64,000 nt of DNA, taken from Hamiltosporidium tvaerminnensis. Lineage: Eukaryota; Microsporidia; Dubosqiidae. The stretch's first letter is position 1. Each line of letters begins with the position of its first letter. Under the pieces are notes generated by a model. That model made no database searches. It was given only the letters and a program-made list of their open reading frames with translations, and was not told where the DNA came from. The DNA is taken from contig JAKIMF020000001.1 in the NCBI GenBank assembly GCA_022605425.2, forward strand, positions 2,544,501-2,608,500, given 5' to 3'. This document shows, one piece after another, positions 29,534-40,614 of this stretch. Position numbers and translations under genes: made by a program.

Positions 29534-30859
29534 CTAGATTTTTTCTTCTTCTATATCAATATATTTTTTCTGAAAACACCAAAGCTTAAGTTTTTTATCA
29601 ATAATTCCATATTTAAAAATAAATAAAAATGAAAATACTACACAAAGAAATGCATTAATCAGAAAGATGGTTTTGAATTCCGTAATTCTTTCGGGTGTGT
29701 CGGCATTTATTTCATCAAACATATTACCAAATACCCACCCAGCAATTACGGATGCAAGCCCGCCAAAAGAACCAGAATATATCATTTGACTTGTAGACTT
29801 TAAATGTTCAGGACATAATGAATTTGCTAGTCTTACACCCGAAGAATGAGTCAATCCAAAGTTAATACCTTTCATCGATTCAATACCGCAACACCAAAGA
29901 AATGCCATTTTTCCGTTTTTAAGAAAATAATATCCAATAAATCGTATCATTTGTGCGATTCCAGCAATCAACAATGGCCAATACAATCCAATTTTAGAAA
30001 TATATTTTAGAAAAAATAATATAAGAACCTCAACTGAAACACCGAAAAATGCCAAAGTAGCCATCGGATTTTCATTAATAAATTTCCAAAACCACCAACT
30101 ATTTTTGCATTCAAATCCTCGTATTTTTAATACTTTAGATAAGTATGTAGTTAAATATAAAGTCATTACAGATCTTCCTAATCCAATAAAAAATATTATT
30201 CCAATAAAAAACATATAACTTTTAGTTTTTAGCAAATCAATAATTCCCGTATTTTTTCTTTCCTTCTTTTTTACTTCAATAAAAGGCGTTTTTCGTTTAT
30301 AAAAACAAAATGAAATTGAAACTGCCAAAACGGTTACTCCAATTAAATATATTCGTAAATTTGAAAATTCTAATATATCGTTTCCACCCACCAGCTTTTC
30401 AACTGAATAACACGCAACAACATATCCAAGTGTACCAAACATTCTTTGTTTTCCATAAACTTCAGAACTATAATTATGTTGACTAAGAAACTCCAATATA
30501 ATTCTGTCTATAATTGGAACTAATCCGGAACAAAATAAAACATATACAAAAAAACACATCCAGAATTGCAGAATACTTTTTACAATAAAAAATAATAAAA
30601 AACAAATAGTAGAACCTATCAACATTAGAATAGAAATAATTACTGGCTGATGAAACCAGTCAATCAAATTTCCGATTGCTATATTTGAAAAAAATGCAAT
30701 CAGCATCAGAATTCCATTTACTTTTCCATATAACCCTTCATCGATTCCAAACATTTTTTTAGCAAATAAACCTCTATACGAATGTAAAGTATATATGTGA
30801 AGACTCAGAATGAAGTATAAAAGTTTGGGAAGTACAAGATATTTTTCTAGTATTGACAT
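29534..30859 (-). CDS. MFS transporter (MFS_1-like), 441 aa
   Basis: Polytopic membrane carrier with about 12 hydrophobic segments and short loops, of typical MFS length. Features are DEGLYGKVNGILMLIAFFSN near helix 2 with the loop NLIDWFHQP (the 'G.l.Dr..r' loop), YGKQRMFGTLGYVVA, and the ESMKGINFGLTHSSGVRLAN and PEHLKSTSQMIYSGSFGGLA segments. These resemble the MFS_1-like/LacY-type families. Microsporidia lack most nucleotide synthesis, and some of their MFS carriers import host nucleotides or nucleosides, so that is one candidate role; the substrate cannot be read from the sequence. CCC (30860-30862, minus strand) directly abuts the ATG at 30859. The C-terminus is cytosolic and charged (KKYIDIEEEKI). 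Confidence 0.85.
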   Translation of the reverse strand: MSILEKYLVLPKLLYFILSLHIYTLHSYRGLFAKKMFGIDEGLYGKVNGILMLIAFFSNIAIGNLIDWFHQPVIISILMLIGSTICFLLFFIVKSILQFWMCFFVYVLFCSGLVPIIDRIILEFLSQHNYSSEVYGKQRMFGTLGYVVACYSVEKLVGGNDILEFSNLRIYLIGVTVLAVSISFCFYKRKTPFIEVKKKERKNTGIIDLLKTKSYMFFIGIIFFIGLGRSVMTLYLTTYLSKVLKIRGFECKNSWWFWKFINENPMATLAFFGVSVEVLILFFLKYISKIGLYWPLLIAGIAQMIRFIGYYFLKNGKMAFLWCCGIESMKGINFGLTHSSGVRLANSLCPEHLKSTSQMIYSGSFGGLASVIAGWVFGNMFDEINADTPERITEFKTIFLINAFLCVVFSFLFIFKYGIIDKKLKLWCFQKKYIDIEEEKI

Positions 30860-30862
30860 GGG
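30860..30862 (-). promoter_or_regulatory. CCC start-proximal motif of the MFS gene
   Basis: CCC directly abuts the ATG at 30859 (ACCC-ATG). Confidence 0.55.
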
Positions 30863-31194
30863 TTGATATACAAATATTATATTTAAAACTTTCTATTTTT
30901 TTCCAAAAAAAGCTATTAGTTCATAGAAAACAATATATATAAAAAAATATAGAAAATAAGCCAAATAAAGAATAAATTTAAATTAAATCTCTTATTTCTA
31001 ATTAAATATGTCCTGTAAAAGGAAATCAAATCTATCAAAATTGAAATGATAAAAAAAATTACAGACAAAAATCGAGGTTCGTTTTATTTTGTTTAAATTT
31101 TTAATAAAATTTATTATAAATTTGATGACTAAAGGATAAATTTATAAAAAACAACTTCTAAATTTATAATAGTCAAATTATTAAGGAAAGCTGC

Positions 31195-31511
31195 TAGATG
31201 TAATTAAGAAGGCCCAAGCTCTTAAAAAGATGTAGTGCCACTTGGTGGTAGTAGTGTTAGATGTAATTAAGAAGGCCCGAGCTCTTAAAAAGGAGTAGTG
31301 CCACTTGGTAGTAGTAGTGTTAGATTTAATTAAGAAGGCCCGAGCTCTTAAAAAGATGTTGTGCCACTTGGAGGTAGTAGTGTTAGATGTAATTAAGAAG
31401 GCCCGAGCTCTTAAAAAGGAGTAGTGCCACTTGGTAGTAGTGTTAGATGTAATTAAGAAGGCCCGAGCTCTTTAAAAGAAGTAGTGCCACTTGGTAGTAG
31501 TGTTAGATGTA
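31195..31511 (+). repeat. Tandem array of RTE-like LINE tails, 5 copies of 60-63 bp
   Basis: Copies begin TAGATG or TAGATT at 31195, 31258, 31321, 31384 and 31444, with a sixth partial start at 31504. The first three are 63 bp and the last two 60 bp, differing by one GTA triplet. Each unit contains AATTAAGAAGGCCCGAGCTC and TAGTGCCACTTGG followed by GTAGTAGT, the terminal segment of the RTE-like LINE (compare 19600-19650 and 42733-42800). Every unit has stop codons, so it is not coding. Confidence 0.85.
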
Positions 31512-32159
31512 GGCATTAAGAGTAAAAATTTTATTGTTCTCAAAAGGAGATATTAAAATTTACAATTCAAGATAAATTTCTAGAAAAAAAATTTTTTTGT
31601 TTGAAAGAGACGTTTGGAAAAAAAATTTTGACTTTGTATTCAAATTTTTTGTTTCTATTATGTTATAAATTTTTAATTTTTAAAAATATAAGTTTCTTCC
31701 ACGTGATTTACGTTTTTATGATTTTACGTTGTTAATAGGGCTTTGAATTTGGTATTAAATTTAGCCAAATATTTTATTTTTAAGCTTTTTTTAGGTACAC
31801 AAACTCTTTATAATTATTTTTAAAAAAATAGTAGAACAATTTTTTTCAACATCAAATTTTTGAATGACTCAATATATCTTTCTAACTTTTTTATTGGTAC
31901 GTAATTTTACATTAAATCTCTTCCAAAAACAACTTTTTTTATTTTAATAATATAGTTTAAATTTGTTCGCTGGTTTAATGCTATCAAGACCTAAAATATG
32001 TATTACGATATATTGATTATGAGCTTATTTTATTATATAGAAGATTATGAAATCCCTTGAAACAGAAAAAAGCTTAATAAATGAAAAAAAGCCATATTTT
32101 CTATGTTTTTTTAGAAGTTGAATAAGCTTAGGAATTAATCAGGTACATATATTATACAA
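31512..32159. other. Gene-free AT-rich spacer
   Basis: No gene or repeat recognised. Confidence 0.5.
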
Positions 32160-33312
32160 TGTAGTTATGTCACTACGACGAATCGTCTCGAAAGGTTTAA
32201 TAGATGTGAAAAACTTAGGATAATAAAATTATATAATTCCGATCAAGCACAAGATTCTTATGATTTGTTCAAAAATCTTAAATAACTAATGGTAATATGC
32301 AGAAGTCGAATATGAAACACTTTTAAGCGATTCAAGCGTTCAAAATTATATGAAAATTAAATTACAAAGCAACACTGTTAGATCGTAGCATTATTGCATA
32401 TATAGCGAATAAATATTTCTTTGCAGTTTTAACCTTGTAATTTCTACTTTAGATTTAGCCAACATTTCGTTTTAGATTTTGTTTTTAAGCCGTTTTAATA
32501 ATAGTTACGCATTCCATTCCTCTTTTACCTCTCGGTGCCAAGTATAAACACCTGGAAATTTATCAATCGCTTCTTTTTATCTGCTGTAACTCGGGAAATA
32601 GGGAATCGGCCTATAGATACACTGTGGTTTATATCCCACCAAATGTCAAAATTATTTTCACATCAATTTCACATACTCATTGCCAACAAATAGTTTTGAA
32701 AAGTGTATTTTCTTCTACCCCGTTTAATAATACAATATAAATTTATACTTGAATTAAAGTTTAGACTCTTTTTTGAGTAAAATTTATTTATGTCCTCAAT
32801 CCTAATTGGATACACAAGTTATACTTAAATTATTACATGTAAATTTCTACTGTATAAATTAAAAAATTTGTAATAATTAGAGTAAGATGGTTATACAATT
32901 ATTGAATTCTTCAATAAATCTCTCTTTGAAAAAGTTTTTTAGAAAAAACTTAACAACCTTTAGAGTTAATTAAAAACAGTAGAATGATATAAAAAATATA
33001 TTGTAAAGTTAAATCAGTGGCAAAAAAAGTAAAGATTGAGTTAAAACTACGAAAATTTGGGCAAAGAAAACAAAAAAGGAAAAATATACATGTGCTAAAT
33101 AATGAAATCGTACTGTAGAAGTCAAAATACTGATATGAAATGCCAAAAAAAACGAATAAACAGATCAGCGAGTGTATATAATTTTAATTAAAAGATTGAA
33201 AAATTATAGTTCGGATTATGAAATTTAAAATGTTGGGCTCTACATTATCTCTTCATTGAATATAAACTTTAGTCTCCTTCTACAGGCTTGATGGCTGATC
33301 TTATATGGCATA
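32160..33312 (+). repeat. Dispersed repeat, copy B, with a SINE-like insertion
   Basis: Diverged copy of 26853-27790 in the same orientation. After subtracting the SINE-like element at about 32506-32724, its length is close to that of copy A, supporting a nested insertion. Confidence 0.55.
32506..32724 (-). mobile_element. Short SINE-like element (about 220 bp), inverted
   Basis: The minus strand shares its head with the 728-bp family (TTGGCAATGAGTATGTGAAA, GGTGGGATATAAACCACA). It then has the short-family body (CCGATTCCCTATTTCCCGAG) and tail (GGCACCGAGAGGTAAAAGAG then GAATGGAATGCGTAA). It is closely parallel to 60924-61147 throughout. Confidence 0.65.
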
Positions 33313-34290
33313 ATATGTTAGAAAAATCTTAAATCTTAATAAATTTTGTTATGATATCGATTCATGGTTTACTATAATATCTTTCAAAGATTTACAAAAT
33401 AGAAAATATTTTAACTTCGTTTTGAAGACCACAAAAATTCTATCCTTTGAGAAACATAAGCATGGTATCGAACTGATTCGGTATGATATCCATTAAAATC
33501 GCATTTAAGTATATTTTCACATGTTTTAGATTGAAATTACTAGAAATTTTAAGATGTGTTATTTAACATTAAAGTCAATTTAGAAGAAACACATTTTTCA
33601 GATTGCTAGAAAATGAGCAAAACAAAGTGATTTATCATTACTTCAGATTTTCTGAGAGTTTGAATAGATATATTATTTTTTTTCGATCATCAGCTTTAAT
33701 ATGTTTATACCCTGTGAAACATTAAAAACCAAATAAGTGTTTTGAATTGAGTTATTTTCTGCTTATTTTTAGCTAAAATCGCATCTGATAAAACCTTTTC
33801 TGAAAAAAAAAAGTTATCAATATTTTTTTCTTGCTTCGAGAGCAGAAGCACTTCGTAACTATATTTTACATTTTAAATCACGCATTGGTTACAAAAATGT
33901 ATATCACCAGCATATATCAAAATAGAGGCTTGCATTTTTTTAATCAAATAGTCTTAGAAATTTTTTTTTGACATTTATGTTTATGGTTTTTTAAGAGAAT
34001 GTGGCCTAATATTTCAATTCATAGAATCAACCAGGTCTAACCAAAGTAATTTAATAATATTTTATTCCACAATTTACAGCTTAGTTAATAAATAGAAATT
34101 AGTTAAGCATTAATTTTAAGTTGAGATTGTGCATTCAAAATTTAAAATTTTATAAAATTTCTTTGGGGCATTACACTTATTTATTATGTCGAAATCTTTG
34201 TTATTCAATCGTACTGTAAAAACGAAGTTTCATAAACAGATAAAAATATTTTCAATCCACGATTTTAGATTGTTTACCTATCCTCTTGTT
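33313..34290. other. Gene-free AT-rich spacer
   Basis: No gene or repeat recognised. Confidence 0.45.
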
Positions 34291-34579
34291 ACTACTTTGA
34301 GCTACTTAAAATAAGAATAATTTTTACCTTATTAGTTTCCAAAGCTTGAGATATACTTCTTTTCAACCTATCTTCATTTGTATTGATCATAATTATGTTA
34401 AAAAGGTTAGAACTCTGTTGTACATAATTTTCCTCACCGTTTGGCAAACAATCCTTTTCTTCATACTCCATATTTCGACATATATATTTTAGGTTCTTCT
34501 GGCGTGATTTTTCTGGGAATAGAATGTATAGTGTCTTTTGTTCCAACACGTTTGACACCATTTTTTTAGTTACTCTTTC

Positions 34580-37020
34580 GTTTCAAAAGAAATATTGGTT
34601 TTTTGTATATCTAGGCTCTCTTAATAACACCCATTGATGCCCTTTCTCAGCTATTTTCAGTATTTTTTCTGGACCCAAGTTCTCTCCGTCGATAAAAGGA
34701 AAAAGTCTCGACTGTCTTCTTAAGCCCAATCAACTGAACGTATGCATTTAAAAGCATTGGTTTTTTTACACCTTTGAGGTATGAGTTATGGTATTTTGTC
34801 CCAAGACTGTCCAAATTATGACTTAAGAAGTTGCCTCGACAACTGCCTTAAAAATAAACTAAACCAAGTATAAAATCAATTTTCCAAGCGTTTTGTAAAG
34901 TTTTTACTTCTTATTTTAGTTCTCTTGTACCTATCGGTGTTGAGGCGTTTTAAATTAGGCATAACCAAATCTTAAGAAGCAATTCCTACTTCAATTAGTA
35001 CCATCATATTTTTATTTTATAAATAAATATATCAATGTATTATCATTATCTCGAATTTACAAATCGAATTCTATTCTAGTTTAGAGTTTTAGTAATCATA
35101 CTTTTAATGAAGAATTTCTAGAACTGATTGAACTTTAATTTATTTAATAGGATAAATTTGTATCAATTTTAAAAGCAATTGTAAGTAAACTAGTAGTTCA
35201 TTAAGTGTCAGTTATAGTCATGTGCTAATATTTTAAATATCGAGTATTCAAATGATCTAATGTTTTAGCAGACTACGGCGTTTTATCATTTTTCCTCTGC
35301 TTCCTTTAGTTAATTTCAATCTTTAATATAACAAAACATAGATTAACCATGACCATATATTGTTGCTTTTTAAATATTCTAAAGAGTCAGCAACATACCA
35401 AGCTCATATTTCTAGCATAAAATTACTTTAAATAGGGTTTTGGGTTTTCTATTTCTTTTTATAAAGCAGCTAGTTATGCTTTTTCTAAATTCTTCTCGAG
35501 ACTTTGGCTTAACTTTCATATTTCAATTTAAGAAGAAAATTATTGGGACAAGGCGAAACACAAATCCTTTTTTTGTTAAGATTTTTTCTTCTGGTTTATA
35601 CATCTATACCTTTTTTTCCAGAAAATCCAAAAGTTGCAGATTTATATCTTGCATTCGCAACTCCAAAAAGTGTTTATTTCCAAATCATGCTTGAGAAACG
35701 TTAATAAGCGCTTTTAAAGCGAAGCAACGTGTATTTATACCCAAATAAAACCATGTGCATTTCATCATAAACTTTAGAAAGTCACCAAGTAAGTCAAAAT
35801 ACATCCATATTATAGTTTATTTAGAAAGCTAATGTTATTATCTTCTAAAATTTAATTGTTGAATTTTGCGTGACAAGACCTTTTGATTCTATCTGATCGT
35901 TTATTAATACTTCTTAGAGAGACCTGCGAGTTGGGATTCTTCTAATATCTTCTATTGTTCCGAAATATTTATAAATACCACTGTTTTTAGGAGAGTAGCA
36001 GTATCTCTGCAATACGTTAATTTGTGGCCAAATTCTTTTTCGTTATCTCAAATCCAACAACCTTTATAATTTTTTTAGCCTCTGCTTGCCTAGATCCCAG
36101 TATTCAGCTGTCTAATCTAAGCGCCAAAGTACCCAGTTTTCAAGATTAGATCGGTCTTGCAAAAAACAGCTTCACAATATATAGTCACTTTTATGTACTT
36201 CGTTAAAGAGACGACACCCAAAGGATTTATATAAAACGAAAAAGCAAAGGAGGTAATATATATCTATTCAATATTCCTAATTCATGTTCATGTTTTTCAG
36301 GCCCAACTGATATATTCATTTCCATTTTGATATTGTTACCTTAATAATTTCAAAAATAAATCAGGTTATTTTAGATTTAAATGTATAAAGTTCATTGTAT
36401 ACTTTTGATGATAGGCCTTTCTGACATTAATACACATTTCTCATGATTTATTCTATATTTCTTTTAAAGAGAAAAACCCAAAAATTCAGCTCTTTTGCAC
36501 TTCGTACATCTATCACATAGCCTTATTTATTCTATACAGTATATTTCGATTTTTTACTTGAAAGAAACGATTTTTAAAAACATTGCCATCAGCTTAAAAA
36601 GGTTTAAAATATAAATAATTGGCCTATACATCCACATTTTATGTAGTATATCTGTAAGCGGATTATATAAAGACTATTAAAAATTTCGCCTTGGGGCTCG
36701 GCTCTCTTTCTCAAATATTAAACTTTCACAATATCAACATCATTTATGAAGAGTTGTAACTTTTTTGGTAAAGAAAATTATAGATACCATTAATTTCTGC
36801 GACTATTCAGTAATTGCCCGACTTATAATTCCTATAAATCTATTAACCGAAGAAAATATGGTAGTATGGGACTCTGAATCAAAAAGTATCAGATATCCAT
36901 CATAAGCCACCATAAGATTATCCTTGTCCCATATTGTAAACTGAATAATTACATCAAATTACAACGAACTATATGCAAGAGTTCTTCTTGCTCAACATCA
37001 TCGATAATCTATCTCGAATA
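34580..37020 (-). pseudogene. Long decayed R4/Dong-like LINE remnant
   Basis: Fragments of one LINE type appear in the correct order on the minus strand. About 36840-36940 reads LILFDSESHTTIFSSVNRFI, like the early RT block. About 35940-36000 reads NSGIYKYFGTIEDI, matching GVGVYKYLGIREDS of the element at 40615. About 35420-35700 reads LELRMQDINLQLLDFLEK, matching VELRSEHMLLQLLDCLEK. About 34580-34870 aligns with the end of the endonuclease and 3' UTR at 41860-42040. Stops and frameshifts are everywhere. A SINE-like tail interrupts it near 34915-34960. The early RT match is the weakest part. Confidence 0.6.
34910..34965 (-). repeat. SINE-like tail fragment
   Basis: The minus strand reads CACCGATAGGTACAAGAGAA followed by CTAAAATAAGAAGTA, matching the short-element tail. 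Confidence 0.5.
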
Positions 37021-39078
37021 TTCTAAAATTACAGTTCTTTTTTCGAAATACTTCTTTCTTTCATAAACAAGAATTTATTATACCTCAACATCCAAAGAAT
37101 TATTTTTAATAGCAAAAGCCTCAGAAAAAGCATTAATACTGTATAAGTTATTTAAACTCATGCATGATTTTATTTAAGGTTTTGCCTAAGAACAGAAGAG
37201 AATTTTTCGGACTCGGTATTTTCGCGCATGCAATTAGAATATTAGGCACAAAATTTTTTTTATTTGTGTTTTCCCTTAATATTACTCTTGGCCTCTTTTG
37301 GTGTGTTACTTGTCATAACACAGTTGGCTTTTATTGATGATTCGGGCAACTGTTTATACCTTTTGGTCCATAAGAAACAACATATCAAGCGTTATTATAC
37401 GAATAAGATACATAACTTTATATTTCATCATTTAATTTAGAAATTATCGAGGATATTACTTTGACGATTTTCTCCTTCGAGATATGTTTGATTTTACTCA
37501 ATCATATTTCCTTCTGACTTCGGTAAAAAGTTTTATTGTGTAAGAAACATGGCTAGGTTAAATAAATTGCGATTTAACTCCTTCTCAAAATTCTTCTAAC
37601 CTGAATTTCTCCTCTGTTTTACCCGCCACTAAGATTTTTAGCACAAGAATGATTTTGGTACTTGAGAATTTCTTGTTATTATAGTACCCTGTATTCTTGT
37701 CACGGATTGCAGTGGTTTAACCAAACATTGTCTGTGCTGCAAAAAAACCAATCAAATATATTTTCCACACTAAGCCTCTACAAATTTGAGTATAAATTGA
37801 AGTACTTGGGGCGTAAAGGAATAGATATGATACAAGGAATCAATACACTAGCGACTATACCTGGTATAGAGGCTTTTAATTCTGACCGTGTAGGTAAAGA
37901 TGGGCGAGTATATGATTATAAATAAGCATATTCATGTATTTTTGTCCGATATCTTGGTGTTATGAAGGGGTATAAATTCAGGTAGTTTTTGAGGGTGTAT
38001 TTTGAGTTATCTGATTATTATTGTAGTCAATAATGCCTTTTTCCATCTAAATTGTCTTGTTTGCTACCTAAAATTTTCCCTATGCCCTTAAAACCTTTAT
38101 AAAAAAGACCTTGACTGTTGTATTAAATATAGAATCAACCCGAGAACGGTAACTAGAATTTTTAAAGTTTGCTCCTTGCGACTTTTTTTTAGTAAAAACA
38201 AATCAAAAAAAGTTTTTTAAATTAAAAAACTTAAATTTTTCTTCAAATAAATTAAAAAAATTCTAAATTTGTACTTTTAGATTAAAAAACGAAATAAATT
38301 GCTTTATAAATATAAAAATCTGTAAAATAATTGAATACCATTTTTTCAATTTGTCTTCTGTTTTAATATTTCGCAGAATTATATTTAAAATAAAATTCAT
38401 TTCGAAGAATATTTTAATTAAAAATTATAATTAAAGGTGTAATTAAAAAAATTTACATAAAAAAAATGTATTTTATCTTTAAAAAAAAATATTTTGATTT
38501 TTATTTTTTTTCTTTTTGATTAATTTTTTTTTTAAAATAATTTATCCTGTAAATCACCTTTTTTCTTATTTCCTGCGGAGGTATTCATCATTCGAATTTT
38601 AAGGATACAAATTAGATATAAATTTACGCTTTTATCACATTTTCAAATAAATTTTCCAATAAATGGAACTAAACGATAGAGGAATGTAAATTTAATAATT
38701 GACGGATTCCTAAAATTTTAATTTATTTTTTCTTCTTTTTTAAATGAAAATTAATAAAAACGATTTTTAAATTCTTTTTATCAGAAATATTTAAACAGAT
38801 AAAATCTAATTTATTTTTAGAAAAATTCCAGTTTATGTAGTAACATGACCTTTAGAATGATTTTTCTAGTTTAAAATATACAGTTATTAAAATATTTTAT
38901 CTTGAAATGTTTAAAAAAAACTTTTAAACTGCATTTTAAATTAAGAAAAACGATCAAAATATTTTTAATTAACGTTTTATTAAAAAAACGAAAAACAGAT
39001 ATCAATGATTTGTTCAATGATTATTTTTCCTAAAAAGGAAAAAGCAAAAACATAAAACTCCAAAAAAGTAATCCTTGT
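37021..39078. other. Gene-free region
   Basis: 37021-38110 is less AT-rich and may include more LINE sequence; I could not align it. The frame at 37662-37925 starts with TTG and shows no family features. From 38150 to the next gene the sequence is plain AT-rich spacer. Confidence 0.4.
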
Positions 39079-40341
39079 ATGAAGGACATTCCTACACGAA
39101 AAAGAATTTTTATTTTGGCACTTTTATTTTTGATCGTTTTATTTCTGATTACATGTCTTTTAAAAGTAAAAATAAAAGATAAAAATTATTGTTCGAATCT
39201 TGAAAATTTGTCTGATTTAAGTTTAAAGAAAATAGCATTGAATAATAATTCTATTATTCATATTTCAGGTACATTTTTAAAAGATAAATGTATTATTATG
39301 GGATGTGATTCTTCGATTACAATGAAAGACTGTAAATCAAATTTGAAAAATAATAATTGTACGTACAACATAGACGGACGTAAATTTAAAGAATTGATTT
39401 TTAAGCCAAATATTTTCAGTTTAAATAATTTTTCTTCTGCAAAGATTTATGATATAAAATCCAAATTAAAAACTTGTTTGGATATCGAAGATGACATTTT
39501 TACTAAAATTGGACTTTATATTTTCAGAAGATTTTGTATTTATCCAAACATAAAAAATATTTTTAAACATGCCATTAAAAATGAATCAAATTTTTTAACA
39601 ATAAATATTGTAAGTTTTGGTTTAAAAAAAGAAAAATCCGATATTTTATTATTTAGAATAGACCTTGACAGTAATGACATATCAGAATTATCAAAAATAT
39701 CCAAATTGTGTGAAATATTCCAAGAAAAGAAAATAATCTATGATTTAAATTCAATAGTTCTTTTTATAGCATATTATTTTGATTACATCAATATTTCATA
39801 CGATATTAATGAAAAAATTAGAAATATTCATAGTTTGTTCAAAAAATTTTGTCTTCAAAAAAATATTCTAATAATTCATTTTCAAAAGGTAATTTTAAAA
39901 AAGTTCTACTTTCCATATTATTTTGATGTAATTTTTTTTCTCATAGAAAATTTAAAAAAGAATTTTCATTATTCAAAAAATATTAATTCTGATTTATTTG
40001 AAAAATTACTATTTTTTAAAATGTATTTTTATATTAAGAAATTCCAAGAATATTTTTTGGCTTTTGAAGCTGGTTTTTCTAATAAAATGAAAAGACATGA
40101 TTATTATTCTTATAAAAGATTAAAAAATTTCATTATACTTACCAATGAAATGTTTAATAAATTATATGATTTTAAAGAAAATATCTTAAAATTTGTATTA
40201 ATATTTGAAAAGGTATTGAAATCGGTGGTTAATGAAGATATAAAAAATATAGATGTATATTATCAGTATTTACCATTGAAAAAAGTATTTATAGCAAAAG
40301 ACAGGTTATTGTTTTATTCTATCAAAACTTTGGTTCAGTAA
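39079..40341 (+). CDS. Hypothetical single-pass membrane protein, 420 aa
   Basis: Not recognised. A basic N-terminus (MKDIPTRKR) precedes one strong membrane segment (ILALLFLIVLFLITCLLKV, about residues 12-30), giving a type II anchor or uncleaved signal. After it lies a Cys-containing region (residues 50-110: CIIMGCDSSI, CKSNLKNNNC) that could form disulphides outside the cytosol. The remainder is long, Lys/Ile/Phe-rich and predicted helical. No catalytic motif is visible. There is no CCC motif near the ATG at 39079. The gene sits between the LINE graveyard and a truncated LINE. It is probably a lineage-specific ER, plasma-membrane or spore-surface protein. Confidence 0.65.
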   Translation: MKDIPTRKRIFILALLFLIVLFLITCLLKVKIKDKNYCSNLENLSDLSLKKIALNNNSIIHISGTFLKDKCIIMGCDSSITMKDCKSNLKNNNCTYNIDGRKFKELIFKPNIFSLNNFSSAKIYDIKSKLKTCLDIEDDIFTKIGLYIFRRFCIYPNIKNIFKHAIKNESNFLTINIVSFGLKKEKSDILLFRIDLDSNDISELSKISKLCEIFQEKKIIYDLNSIVLFIAYYFDYINISYDINEKIRNIHSLFKKFCLQKNILIIHFQKVILKKFYFPYYFDVIFFLIENLKKNFHYSKNINSDLFEKLLFFKMYFYIKKFQEYFLAFEAGFSNKMKRHDYYSYKRLKNFIILTNEMFNKLYDFKENILKFVLIFEKVLKSVVNEDIKNIDVYYQYLPLKKVFIAKDRLLFYSIKTLVQ

Positions 40342-40614
40342 TTAATAAATGTAAATAATTTTGACAATTTATAATATTTTTTTAAGTTTACAAATGCATA
40401 AATAAACTTTTTAAAACAGAAATGAAAAAAACAATCTATTTTAGTCAATTCATATATAATTCGACATTATAAAAGCAATACCTTCTTCTGTATAGTTTTA
40501 TTGCATATTTAGACACAAAAATGAACATTTTTATTTAATTTATGTTAATAGAAGAAGTATTTCAAAAATTTAAAGTTAACGAATATATTCATTTAAAATT
40601 TAAAGGTGATTAAG

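Noticed and set aside
34292-34561. 89-codon frame next to the LINE remnant
   Set aside because: It lies beyond the LINE 3' end, shows no domain, and has no CCC motif or homologous copy.
37662-37925. 87-codon frame
   Set aside because: TTG start, no family features, within a region of decayed repeats.
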